Source: Cohnella sp. AR92 (GTDB taxonomy: Bacteria; Bacillota; Bacilli; Paenibacillales; Paenibacillaceae). Taken from it: a stretch of DNA of 64,000 bases. The number at the start of each line of letters is the position of its first letter. The first letter of the stretch is position 1. Position numbers and translations under genes: made by a program. Positions 35,423-43,279 of this stretch are shown piece after piece. The stretch lies in NCBI RefSeq assembly GCF_003990975.1, contig NZ_RZJR01000022.1:1-64000 (forward strand), read 5' to 3'. The notes below the pieces were generated by a model. That model was not told the origin of the DNA and made no database searches. It worked only from the letters and a program-made list of their open reading frames with translations.

Positions 35423-37213
35423 TTGGACAATAACGTGTGGATGTCGATCTTGCTTTTTGTCGTGGCCGGATATGGATCGTACATCGTTGCTCTGACTTAC
35501 CGTAAGCGTCGAATGCCCATCGCCCGGACGATGTTCTGGACGATGCTCTGCGCGAGCTTCTATTCGGTAGGGTATGGTTTCGAGCTGCTCAGCCGCAATC
35601 TGGGACAGATGAAGCTGGCTTTGCAGATCGAATATTTGGGTATTCCTTTCGTTTCGACCCTATGGCTGTTTCTTGCTATCCAATTCACCGGGAGGGCAGC
35701 CCGGAACCGTAAGCCGCTTGCTCTGTTTCTTGCCATCGTGCCGTGTATTATCTTCGTCCTCCATCTGACGAACGATTGGAACCATCTGATCTACAAAGAT
35801 TACATACCGAACGCAAGCTCCTTTGGGCCCCCTTACGTGACTCTCAAGGGTCCTTGGTATTGGGTGCACGTCATCTATAATTACGCGATTCTGGTCGTCG
35901 GCTTCCTGCTCTTCATTCCGATGTATTATCGTTCGTCGCGGATCGTGCGTAAACAGATCGTCATCCTGATGCTGGGGGCGGCTGCCCCTATGCTGAGCAA
36001 TCTGGTGTATCTGTTCGGAGTCGTCGTGGATCTCACTCCCTTCGGTTTTATTCTATCGGGATTGGCTTATATCTGGGGGATTCTGCGCTTCAACCTGCTG
36101 CGCTTGACCCCGCTCGCCATGAACAAGGTATTCCATACGATTCGCGACGGCGTGGTCATTATGGGCGAAGACAATCAAGTCATCAGCTTCAACCGGGCGG
36201 CGGAATCCGTGTTCCCCGGACTGGGGAAGAGGAGGGCTCCGATTCCCCTTGACGAGGCCTTCCGAGGCCATGAACCTTTCCTGGAGAGAATTATCGCCGC
36301 GCAGCTTCGGGATGACCGGTTCCCTTTCCAAGTCGACCGGGAGCTTCGTACCTTGCATTTTAATTGCGGGTTAACGGTTCTCTACGATACGACCGATCAG
36401 CCCATCGGCAAAATGCTCATTCTCAACGACGTAACAGAGCTTAAGGAGAATGAATCCAGACTTCGCGAGAATGCCCGCCAGCTCTCCGAGCTGAATTCCT
36501 TCAAGGACAAGCTGTTTACGATCGTCGCTCATGACATTCGGGATCCCGTCGCGGTCCTGGTCAGCATGACCGATCTTCTTCGCAATCGCATGCAGCTCTC
36601 GGAGAAGGAGTTCTCCGAATGGATGGAGGAGATGCACGGCCAGATGCGAAGCACGCTGTCCTTAATCGACAGCTTGCTCGACTGGTATCGCAGCCAGAAG
36701 GGACAAGTCACCTATGAGCCGAACGACTGGAATCTTCGGCAGGCCGTGAACCAGTCGTTCGCCGTCGCGGGAGGGAAAGCGGCGCTTAGGCAGATAGCCT
36801 TAACGGAGAGAATCGATCCCTCGGTTACGGTCTATGCCGATCGGGAGATGCTCGATCTGATCCTTCGCAACCTGATCTCCAACGCGATCAAATATGCATC
36901 GTCCGGCGGAAACGTCGAGGTGGCGGCAGCCGTGGAACGGACGGAAGTCATCGTGTCGGTGACGGACGACGGTCCCGGCATCGACCGCGAGACGGCGGAG
37001 AGGCTGCGGCAGGAAATGCCGACCTTCCGGAAGGAGAGCGAGGAAGAGGAAGCGCGCTTCGGCTTGACGCTCACCCGCGAGTTCGTTCGTATCAATGGAG
37101 GCCGTTTGTGGTTCGACAGCGAGTCCGGCAGGGGGACCCGCTTCTATTTTACCGTTCCCTGTTCGGCTCAAAGATTCGATTCCCATTCCCCAATTGCCAA
37201 TATCAGTCAATAG
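35423..37213 (+). CDS. Histidine kinase with N-terminal 7TM sensor, PAS domain
   Basis: 596 aa. Residues 1-230 contain about seven membrane segments of the His_kinase_N 7TM type. A PAS-like region follows (about 235-345, ending MLILNDVTELKENESRLREN). The HisKA H box is FTIVAHDIRDPVAV with the phospho-acceptor His near residue 370. The HATPase has an N box NLISNAIKYASSGG near 488, G1 DDGPGID near 515, and a C-terminal SGRGTRFYFTVP. Start TTG 35423 has GGGAGG upstream. No response regulator gene is adjacent, so it is an orphan kinase here. Confidence 0.92.
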   Translation: MDNNVWMSILLFVVAGYGSYIVALTYRKRRMPIARTMFWTMLCASFYSVGYGFELLSRNLGQMKLALQIEYLGIPFVSTLWLFLAIQFTGRAARNRKPLALFLAIVPCIIFVLHLTNDWNHLIYKDYIPNASSFGPPYVTLKGPWYWVHVIYNYAILVVGFLLFIPMYYRSSRIVRKQIVILMLGAAAPMLSNLVYLFGVVVDLTPFGFILSGLAYIWGILRFNLLRLTPLAMNKVFHTIRDGVVIMGEDNQVISFNRAAESVFPGLGKRRAPIPLDEAFRGHEPFLERIIAAQLRDDRFPFQVDRELRTLHFNCGLTVLYDTTDQPIGKMLILNDVTELKENESRLRENARQLSELNSFKDKLFTIVAHDIRDPVAVLVSMTDLLRNRMQLSEKEFSEWMEEMHGQMRSTLSLIDSLLDWYRSQKGQVTYEPNDWNLRQAVNQSFAVAGGKAALRQIALTERIDPSVTVYADREMLDLILRNLISNAIKYASSGGNVEVAAAVERTEVIVSVTDDGPGIDRETAERLRQEMPTFRKESEEEEARFGLTLTREFVRINGGRLWFDSESGRGTRFYFTVPCSAQRFDSHSPIANISQ

Positions 37214-37222
37214 ATATACAAT

Positions 37223-37260
37223 CTCTCTGAATCCGCCAATCCGATTCAGGGAGGTTTTTT
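37223..37260 (+). terminator. Terminator that overlaps the next gene's ribosome binding site
   Basis: CTCTGAATC pairs with GATTCAGGG, then AGG and six T. The same GGGAGG sequence in the 3' arm is the ribosome binding site for the MFS gene whose ATG follows at 37261. Confidence 0.75.
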
Positions 37261-38751
37261 ATGTCTAGGGAATCCAGCGGTTCCGCCGTCATGCCCGCCG
37301 CTTCCATTCGGGAGTTAATCGGGCCGCTAATCGCCATCATCGTCTCCGTCTTCATGGTCATCTTGGATACCACGGCCGTGAATGTCGCGCTGCCCGTACT
37401 GGCTGACGATTTTGGCCGATCGCTATCCGTCGTCCAATGGACGATAACCGGGTATACGCTGGCCCAAGCCGCCGCTATTCCGCTTGCGGGCTGGTTGTCC
37501 GATCGGTTCGGGACCAGAAGAGTCATGACCATCTCCCTGATTCTTTTTATCTTGGGGTCTATCCTCTGCGCCTTGGCGTCCAATGCCGAACAACTGATTG
37601 CTTTTCGGGTGCTTCAAGGCTTGGGAGGCGGAATGGTCGTTCCCCTCTCCTTCGCCATCACTTATCAGATCAGTCCTCCCCAGAAGGTCGGAAGCATCAT
37701 GGGGCTGATGGGAATCCCCGTGCTGATGGCACCTGCTATCGGCCCGATCGTCTCCGGCTACCTCGTCGATTACGTCCATTGGCAATGGATCTTCCTGATC
37801 AATGTGCCGATCGGCATTGCCGGGGTGCTGCTCTGCGTATGGAAGCTGCCTAAATTCCCGAGGAAGGCTTCCGCTTCGCTCGATCTCTGGGGCGTCGTGC
37901 TTGGTCCGTTAGCATTCGCCGGCTTGTCTTACGGCATCAGCGAAGGGGGGAATAGCTGGACCTCGCCAGAGACGATCCTGGGCTTGTCGATCGGGGGAGC
38001 CGCTCTGATTGCCTTTGTCATTGCGGAGCTTACGGTCAAGAAGGAGCCTCTCCTCGAGCTTCGGGTGTTCAAGTCGGCCCTCTTCTCTCGAGGGATCGTC
38101 GTGCAATGGGTGATGCAGTTCGTCATGTTCGGCCTAATCTTCATGATCCCCTACTTTATGCAGAAGCTTATGGGCATGAGCGCTTTCCACGCCGGACTGT
38201 GGGCACTGCCTCAGGCTCTGGCTTCCGCTCTTCTCGTTCCGATAGGAGGACGCCTCTATGACAAGATCGGAGCGCGTCCGCTCGCGGTTGCCGGAATGAC
38301 CGTCGTCGCCGTCGGGGCTTTCCTGGTCTCTCGAATCGACTCGACGGATAACGTCTGGTACTTCTTTCTCCCCCGGGCCATGGTAGGCATGGGAATGGGA
38401 ATGAGCTTCCTGGCCCTCAATACGTACCTGATCCAATCCGCGCCCCGGAAGCTGGTCGGACGGGTGACTTCGCTGACAAGCGCGGCCCAACAGGTCGTCA
38501 CGTCGTTCGCGGTCGCCGGACTGACGACCATTATCGCGAATCGGACGGCCCATTATATCGCCCAAGGGGTGAATCCGATGCCGGATGCGATGAACCGCGC
38601 GTTCCATAACGCGTATCTACTCTTGTCCGGGCTGGCTCTGGTCGGCGTCGTTCTGGCGCTGACGCTGCGGAAGCTGCGGATCGCCAAGGACGACGCGGAA
38701 GACCCGGCGGCCCGGCAAGCGAGCGGCGAAAGCGCGATGATGGGGGGATGA
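37261..38751 (+). CDS. DHA2-family MFS drug/H+ antiporter (EmrB/QacA-like, 14 TM)
   Basis: 496 aa with about 14 hydrophobic segments. Seen are the motif D1-like VILDTTAVNVALPVL near residues 33-47, motif A GWLSDRFGTRRVMTISL near 76-92, and motif C-type GIPVLMAPAIGPIVSGYLVD near 150-169. Such pumps export lipophilic drugs or dyes in exchange for protons. The ribosome binding site is embedded in the terminator of the preceding kinase gene, so expression may depend on read-through or on a promoter inside that gene. Confidence 0.93.
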   Translation: MSRESSGSAVMPAASIRELIGPLIAIIVSVFMVILDTTAVNVALPVLADDFGRSLSVVQWTITGYTLAQAAAIPLAGWLSDRFGTRRVMTISLILFILGSILCALASNAEQLIAFRVLQGLGGGMVVPLSFAITYQISPPQKVGSIMGLMGIPVLMAPAIGPIVSGYLVDYVHWQWIFLINVPIGIAGVLLCVWKLPKFPRKASASLDLWGVVLGPLAFAGLSYGISEGGNSWTSPETILGLSIGGAALIAFVIAELTVKKEPLLELRVFKSALFSRGIVVQWVMQFVMFGLIFMIPYFMQKLMGMSAFHAGLWALPQALASALLVPIGGRLYDKIGARPLAVAGMTVVAVGAFLVSRIDSTDNVWYFFLPRAMVGMGMGMSFLALNTYLIQSAPRKLVGRVTSLTSAAQQVVTSFAVAGLTTIIANRTAHYIAQGVNPMPDAMNRAFHNAYLLLSGLALVGVVLALTLRKLRIAKDDAEDPAARQASGESAMMGG

Positions 38752-38863
38752 CGGGACTCCCGAGTCGATAAACCCGATTCAGCTTTGACCGGGCTTATAC
38801 CGATCGGAACGATTGCGAAATATGGATAATCATGGTAAAATTATCCTAACGATCACACACGGA

Positions 38864-38911
38864 AGCACCGTGCCTGCAGAGAGTTTCTTTCTGCATGCAG
38901 CGGTGCTTTTT
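38864..38911 (+). terminator. Intrinsic terminator
   Basis: AGCACCG ... CGGTGCT plus inner CTGCAGAGAG/CTTTCTGCATGCAG pairing, followed by TTTTT. It lies 30 bp upstream of the next gene, so a transcript starting further left would be cut here. Confidence 0.8.
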
Positions 38912-38943
38912 GCATTCTAGGGCGTATAAGGAGGGAGCCTGTT

Positions 38944-39624
38944 ATCGATAAGAAGAGACTTCCCGGCCGAATCACGGAGGAATGGCTCGCGGAAGCGTTC
39001 GCTCCGCTTGCGTGTTATCTCGGGAAGCATCACCCCGAGGAAGCCGACCGAATCGCGGAATATCTCATGTTCATGAACAATGAAGAGGGACTTTACCTGT
39101 ACAAGAATCGACTCTCTAGAGCGGAGATCGCTTTCGATGAGGAGGGAGAGCTGCTTTATTGCCAAGAATCCGCGTTGACGTATCGCTATTCCTGGTCGCC
39201 CGATGATGAGGAAGAAGTGTGCGCGTCGTCGGAAGAGCCTCTCGTTCGCGAGCAAGCGGACGAATGGCTTCGACGCAGTCTTAGTTCATCTATGCAGAAG
39301 AGCTACGGGGATGCGATACGACGGTTCCTGCAGACGCTCTGGGGACCGCTGACGGATTATCGGTTCGAAAGCCTGAAACCGGACAGCCCTGTCCGGACGC
39401 TATCCGCGAATCCTTCGCTCTATCTTTATTGGGATAAACCTCCGTTACGCCTTGCGTTCGAATTCCTGTCCCCGGGCGCCAATGAGTCGAATAAGCGGGG
39501 GGAATTGCGAAGGCGAAGGGAACTGGTCTCCGCGAATGGCTGGACCGTAATCCCCCTCACGCGAGAGGCTTTGGAGCGCCACCTTCCCATCCTGAGGGAG
39601 CAGCTGCGCCTCAAGCTGAAGTAG
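38944..39624 (+). CDS. Hypothetical protein with PD-(D/E)XK nuclease-like C-terminus; noncanonical start
   Basis: About 226 aa. No ATG/GTG/TTG exists near the strong AAGGAGGG at 38928-38935; in frame are GTT 38941 and ATC 38944. ATC at 8 nt spacing is the likely start (DKKRLPGRITEEW follows); the ATG at 39067 is internal and has no ribosome binding site. The C-terminus (about 170-225: LRLAFEFLSPGANESNKRGE then LRRRRELVSANGWTVIPLTR) resembles DUF559/Vsr-like endonuclease folds, where a Glu strand is followed by a helix with K and a GW-V strand. The catalytic set is not complete by eye. Function unknown. Confidence 0.6.
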   Translation: MDKKRLPGRITEEWLAEAFAPLACYLGKHHPEEADRIAEYLMFMNNEEGLYLYKNRLSRAEIAFDEEGELLYCQESALTYRYSWSPDDEEEVCASSEEPLVREQADEWLRRSLSSSMQKSYGDAIRRFLQTLWGPLTDYRFESLKPDSPVRTLSANPSLYLYWDKPPLRLAFEFLSPGANESNKRGELRRRRELVSANGWTVIPLTREALERHLPILREQLRLKLK

Positions 39625-39634
39625 GCGGACTTGC

Positions 39635-40168
39635 TTAGGAAACCGAAGGATTGAGGTCTTCGCGAAGGCGCTTCAGCGCGTCTTCCAGGGTGCCCTCTAC
39701 GATCGTAACGGGCACGGAGAGCATCAGGTTTATCGGCAGATCGAAGTTCTCGACGGTCATCCCGTCCTTATGCAATCCGGTAGCCGGGTCGATGTCCGGG
39801 TGAAGCCTCTCCTCCATGGTTCGGCGGTCGGTTACGAAGCCGTACAGCTTCTTGCCGAGACCGTAGGCCAAGCCGCACTCGAAGACGGTGCCGGAGTCGG
39901 GCTCGGACCCGCGGAAGGGGTTCAGGTTGGCGATGACGATGTCGGCCCGGTTCACCAGCCTGACGTTGCCTTCGAAGATCGCCGTTGCGGTCTCGTGCTT
40001 GGTGGGCTGGGGCTTGATGTCCTTGTCCAGGGGGAAGATGCCTTCGAAGCCGTATTCGTCGCACAGCCGCTTCATGCGAATGCCGGTCTCGACCGCGTCG
40101 GGCCGGAACACCTCGAAGCCCGCCATATAAATTTTAAGCCGCGGGGTTGCCGCCTTGTTGTCGTTCAT
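39635..40168 (-). CDS. Nucleoside 2-deoxyribosyltransferase-like protein
   Basis: 177 aa. KIYMAGFEVFRPDAVETGIR starts a Rossmann-like fold; RADIVIANLNPFRGSEPDSGTVFECGLAYGLGK (broken here: RADIVIANLNPFRG, residues about 74-87, and EPDSGTVFECGLAYGLGK, about 89-106) carries the catalytic Glu of the family. These enzymes move deoxyribose between nucleobases in nucleotide salvage. ATG 40168 has AAGGAG upstream. It converges on the nuclease-like gene with an 11 bp gap and no separate terminator. Confidence 0.9.
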   Translation of the reverse strand: MNDNKAATPRLKIYMAGFEVFRPDAVETGIRMKRLCDEYGFEGIFPLDKDIKPQPTKHETATAIFEGNVRLVNRADIVIANLNPFRGSEPDSGTVFECGLAYGLGKKLYGFVTDRRTMEERLHPDIDPATGLHKDGMTVENFDLPINLMLSVPVTIVEGTLEDALKRLREDLNPSVS

Positions 40169-40368
40169 CGTTCGGTACTCCTTCGCTGTGTGATTCGGTT
40201 CTATTATAAGGCGGACGGCTGCGGTTTTCACCTGAGAAGAGAAGAAGAAGCCAATAATATGGAATGGGGAAGTATAAAAGATCACGCAGATGGGTATGTT
40301 ACTAAGGTTGCCGTAACGGGGGGCTTCTCTTCAGGGATGTCTTGTGGGAATCCCCAGAAATTTTACAG

Positions 40369-40398
40369 TTGCAATACCTCGAATGCTTCTGTTATACT
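40369..40398 (+). promoter_or_regulatory. Candidate promoter of the cold-shock gene
   Basis: TTGCAA at 40369-40374, 18 bp spacer, TATACT at 40393-40398. It would give a leader of about 190 nt before the csp start at 40597, as is common for cold-shock mRNAs. Confidence 0.55.
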
Positions 40399-40475
40399 TC
40401 ATGAAGAATGCAGAACCGTGAGAAGTTCGGTATTCGGCAAGATCTTTGATATGCTCGATATAGTAGATGACACGG

Positions 40476-40538
40476 AATTCACATAACGTAAAGGGTTATC
40501 ATTACGGGATGTAACCTTTTACCCTATGTGAATTTTTT
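40476..40538 (+). promoter_or_regulatory. Long hairpin with T run in the csp leader
   Basis: AATTCACATA (40476-40485) pairs perfectly with TATGTGAATT (40525-40534). After a 3x3 internal loop TAAAGGGTTA pairs with TAACCTTTTA (one G-U). TTTTTTAT follows. It has terminator form but lies between the candidate promoter and csp, so it may act as a temperature-responsive attenuator. Confidence 0.65.
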
Positions 40539-40596
40539 ATTTCTTAGATGAGAATAAAAAAGATCATGTAAATTTAATTTTTGGAGGAATTCCAAC

Positions 40597-40797
40597 ATGC
40601 AAACAGGAACAGTTAAGTGGTTCAACGCTGAGAAGGGCTATGGCTTCATCGAAGTTGAAGGCGGAAACGATGTATTCGTTCACTTCAGCGCTATCGTAGG
40701 CGACGGCTTCAAGACTCTTGACGAAGGCCAACGCGTTGAATTCAACGTTGTTTCCGGCGCTCGCGGTCCGCAAGCTGAGAACGTTGTTAAGCTGTAA
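40597..40797 (+). CDS. Cold-shock protein, CspA/CspB family
   Basis: 66 aa single cold-shock domain. RNP1 KGYGFIEV is at about residues 13-20 and RNP2 VFVHFS at about 27-32. It starts [14 protein letters not shown]. It binds single-stranded RNA and DNA and melts mRNA structure during cold or growth transitions. TTGGAGGA precedes the ATG. It has a long AT-rich leader with a strong hairpin. Codon use is typical of a highly expressed gene. The cold-inducible ydjO-like gene follows. Confidence 0.97.
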   Translation: MQTGTVKWFNAEKGYGFIEVEGGNDVFVHFSAIVGDGFKTLDEGQRVEFNVVSGARGPQAENVVKL

Positions 40798-40810
40798 TTT
40801 GCGATTTCAA

Positions 40811-40845
40811 GAAAGCTTCTGACTTGGTCAGGAGCTTTTTTCTTT
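40811..40845 (+). terminator. Intrinsic terminator after csp
   Basis: GAAAGCTTCTGAC and GTCAGGAGCTTTTTTC with a 3 nt loop and a T-rich tail. Confidence 0.88.
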
Positions 40846-40878
40846 TTCTGGGCACCCTAGGATCGAGGAGGGATAGCT

Positions 40879-41103
40879 ATGTATTCGAGGAAAAAAACGT
40901 TCGAGGAGCTCCCGCAAGAGGAGACCGCGATCTGGCAGTGCACGAACGGAGATTGCAAAGGGTGGATGCGCGATAATTTCGCTTTCGAGAGCGAGCCGTT
41001 ATGCGTTCTTTGCCATTCTCCGATGACAAGCGGCACGAGAATGCTGCCTCAACTGGCGAATGTAAACCATTCGAAGTCCCTTAAGATGGGGGTTCGGATC
41101 TGA
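40879..41103 (+). CDS. ydjO: YdjO-family cold-inducible small protein
   Basis: 74 aa. It has a zinc-ribbon-like arrangement: WQCTNGDCKGWMRDNF then PLCVLCHSPM (CxxxxC and CxxC). Start, length and the ending SGTRMLPQL match the Bacillales YdjO family, described as cold inducible. Its position directly after csp, with a terminator between them, supports a shared cold response. GAGGAGGG precedes the ATG. Biochemical function unknown. Confidence 0.85.
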   Translation: MYSRKKTFEELPQEETAIWQCTNGDCKGWMRDNFAFESEPLCVLCHSPMTSGTRMLPQLANVNHSKSLKMGVRI

Positions 41104-41124
41104 CGATCCGGAATCCTGGATGTA

Positions 41125-41174
41125 CAGAAAAACCATGGCTCGGCGGAAGCTTTCCCCCGAAACCATGGTTTCTG
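41125..41174. terminator. Bidirectional terminator
   Basis: CAGAAAAACCATGG pairs with CCATGGTTTCTG around a GC-containing loop, between two converging genes. Confidence 0.75.
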
Positions 41175-41193
41175 TCGTTTAAAGGATAGGAAT

Positions 41194-42270
41194 TCAGAAA
41201 CGAGCCGCCCAGACGCAGACGGGCTTCGATACGGCAACGGAATGCCCGGTGAAGCTTAGCTTTCCTGTCTCCGGGTCCATCGTAAACACCGCCAGATTGT
41301 TCGTGTCCCGATTGGCGGCGATCAGGTACCGGGTGCCCGGCACGATGGAGAAGTGGCGGGGGTGCTTGCCCTCCACGCCGGCATATTCAATCAAGCTAAG
41401 CTTGCCGGATTCCCCATCGATCGAGTAAACGGCGATGCTGTCATGACCGCGGTTCGAGCCGTACAGGAATCTGCCGTTCTCGGAGATGGCGATCTCCGCG
41501 GTGGTGTTCTCCCCTTCGAAGCCTTCCGGCAGCGTGGAGACGTTCTGGAACGAATGAAGAGCTCCCGCTTCGGCATCGTAGGCGAAGGCCGTCACCGAGG
41601 AATCCACTTCGTTGATGACGTAGGCGAACTTCCCGTTCGGATGGAACGCCAGGTGGCGGGGACCCGCTCCGGGGTGGAGCTCCGTCTCGCCGTGAAGAAC
41701 CAGACGGTCATCCTGGAGCGTATAAGCGAAGATGCGATCGAGGCCGAGGTCGCAAACGAACAGATAACGGCCGTCCGGGCTGTAGAACGAGGAATGCGGG
41801 TGCGGCCGGTCCTGCCGTTCGGGATGAGCCCCGTGCCCGACGTGCTGCTGCTCGTTCAGGAGGGAGCCGATGCGCCCTTCATCGGTTAAGCCGGTCAAGC
41901 TCACCGTGCCCTTGTGGTAGCTGGTGAGGGTCAAATACCGTTCATCCGGGCTCAACTGAATGTGGCAGGTCGGCCCCGTCGAGGCGAGGGCGCGACTTGT
42001 CTCCCCAAGCGTGCCCGCGGCCGGGTCGATGGCGAACAGGACGGCTTCGCTTACCTTGCCGCCTTCGGCCGTCGATGCCTCCGCGAGGGCGTACAGGCGG
42101 CGCTTGTCCGCGTTCAGGCGCAGGAACGTCGGGTTCTTATAGCCGGATGCCTGGTCGAGCGGCGACAGCGTGCCGTCGGCTTCGTTGAAGAGATAGGAAT
42201 AGATGCCGCTTCCGTCTTCCTCCGCATAGGAGCCGACGAATACGAGAATTCGTTCGTTTAATGTCGTCAA
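41194..42270 (-). CDS. 6-phosphogluconolactonase-type beta-propeller (YkgB family)
   Basis: 358 aa seven-bladed lactonase. Repeated blade signatures are ILVFVGSYAEEDGSGIYSY, NPTFLRLNADKRRLYALAEA, HSSFYSPDGRYLFVCDLGLDRIF, HPGAGPRHLAFHPNGKFAYV and AEIAISENGRFLYGSNRGHDSI. B. subtilis YkgB is a known 6-phosphogluconolactonase of this fold. zwf and gnd lie 15 kb away without a pgl between them, so this is probably the missing second step of the oxidative pentose phosphate pathway. A generic lactonase or muconate-cyclase role cannot be excluded. Confidence 0.85.
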   Translation of the reverse strand: MTTLNERILVFVGSYAEEDGSGIYSYLFNEADGTLSPLDQASGYKNPTFLRLNADKRRLYALAEASTAEGGKVSEAVLFAIDPAAGTLGETSRALASTGPTCHIQLSPDERYLTLTSYHKGTVSLTGLTDEGRIGSLLNEQQHVGHGAHPERQDRPHPHSSFYSPDGRYLFVCDLGLDRIFAYTLQDDRLVLHGETELHPGAGPRHLAFHPNGKFAYVINEVDSSVTAFAYDAEAGALHSFQNVSTLPEGFEGENTTAEIAISENGRFLYGSNRGHDSIAVYSIDGESGKLSLIEYAGVEGKHPRHFSIVPGTRYLIAANRDTNNLAVFTMDPETGKLSFTGHSVAVSKPVCVWAARF

Positions 42271-42423
42271 GGTCGATGTCCCCTGTCTTCGGTAAGGATA
42301 TGTTGATCGAATATTCCCATTGTATCCTTCCGGAGGAACGCTGTAAAATCATCCTCGGGAGCTAATCGGCAGCAAGAGACGGTACGAATTCTACTTTCCA
42401 AGATTTGGACTGACGATGCGACT

Positions 42424-42451
42424 TGTTCCGGTAGTGGGTTCATATAGTATG
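42424..42451 (+). promoter_or_regulatory. Candidate promoter of the duplicated-HTH gene
   Basis: TTGTTC at 42424-42429, 16 bp spacer, TAGTAT at 42446-42451; start codon 36 bp later. Confidence 0.4.
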
Positions 42452-42486
42452 ATGAGAGAATATTAGATAGGGAAAGAGTCGAAGGC

Positions 42487-43104
42487 ATGATCGAACAACT
42501 AGAACAAACCAAAACGCGGATTCAATTGCTCGCGGAGAGCAACCGCTCGAAGATCGGCCAAGGGATTCGCAAGCCGAGATTCCGCAAGCCGAAGAACTGG
42601 ACCGTTCAGAACCGGATTCTGATGGCCATTCTTATCGCCGAAGACGTGAAGCTGTCGGAGCTTGCCGAGCTCGTCGGAGTCGCCCCGCGCACGGTAGCGG
42701 CCTGGATCTACGAGGGCGTGTACCCGACGGAGGAGCATCGCGCCTTCATCGCTCACCGGTTCGGTCTGCCTCAGACCGTCTTGTTCTATCCGGATACGGA
42801 ATGGGGACGTCTGGAGGGAGACGATTCCGGCAAGTTCTACAAGAGAGCGTTGCTTGGAGCGAAGAAAAACCGGATCCTGGCCGGATTGTTCGCCGTTCAT
42901 GGGATCTCGCCGGCGGCCTTCAGCCGCAAGCAGGGAGTGTCCCCGGGAACGACGAGAAAGTACATGCATGCCGGGGCGATGCCGGAACCTACATACCGGA
43001 CGATGTTCAGCGAGTACTTCGGCCTTCCGGAAGAGATTCTGTTCTATGAAGCCGGAGACCGCAAGGATGAAGCCGCGAGAACGAAACCGGACAACGAAGC
43101 CTAA
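42487..43104 (+). CDS. Putative DNA-binding protein with two tandem HTH-like modules
   Basis: 205 aa, soluble. Two repeats are visible: residues about 42-102 (NRILMAILIAEDVKLSELAE ... GVAPRTVAAWIYEG ... RFGLPQTVLFYPD) and about 128-188 (NRILAGLFAVHGISPAAFSR ... GVSPGTTRKYMHAG ... YFGLPEEILFYEA). Each has the shape of an XRE-like HTH followed by a short FGLP-LFY tail. A basic stretch (KPRFRKPKN) precedes the first. This suggests a pseudo-dimeric regulator. The family is not recognised. GGAAAGAG lies upstream of the ATG. The stop codon lies in a short tandem duplication (43083-43122). Confidence 0.65.
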   Translation: MIEQLEQTKTRIQLLAESNRSKIGQGIRKPRFRKPKNWTVQNRILMAILIAEDVKLSELAELVGVAPRTVAAWIYEGVYPTEEHRAFIAHRFGLPQTVLFYPDTEWGRLEGDDSGKFYKRALLGAKKNRILAGLFAVHGISPAAFSRKQGVSPGTTRKYMHAGAMPEPTYRTMFSEYFGLPEEILFYEAGDRKDEAARTKPDNEA

Positions 43105-43279
43105 CGAAGCCGGACAACGAAGCCTAAGAACCGGCATCCGAAACGGAGCAGGAGGAATCCTGCTTCGTTTTTTTTGGCAAGGTAGGGCAAACTATGAAGC
43201 GACTCGAGAACGCGGCGGCGTTCGGCGGCATCAACTAGTGGCAGAGACGAACGACCAGCGAGGCAGGTGAGCGGTTCCC

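Noticed and set aside
40259-40360. Possible c-di-GMP (GEMM) riboswitch fragments (CACGCA, CTAAGG..GCCG)
   Set aside because: Elements are incomplete and not in the order of the GEMM consensus.
40259-40486. 75-codon plus-strand frame upstream of csp
   Set aside because: Weak ribosome binding site, no recognisable sequence, it runs across the inferred csp promoter and its stop lies in the leader hairpin; more likely leader DNA than a gene.
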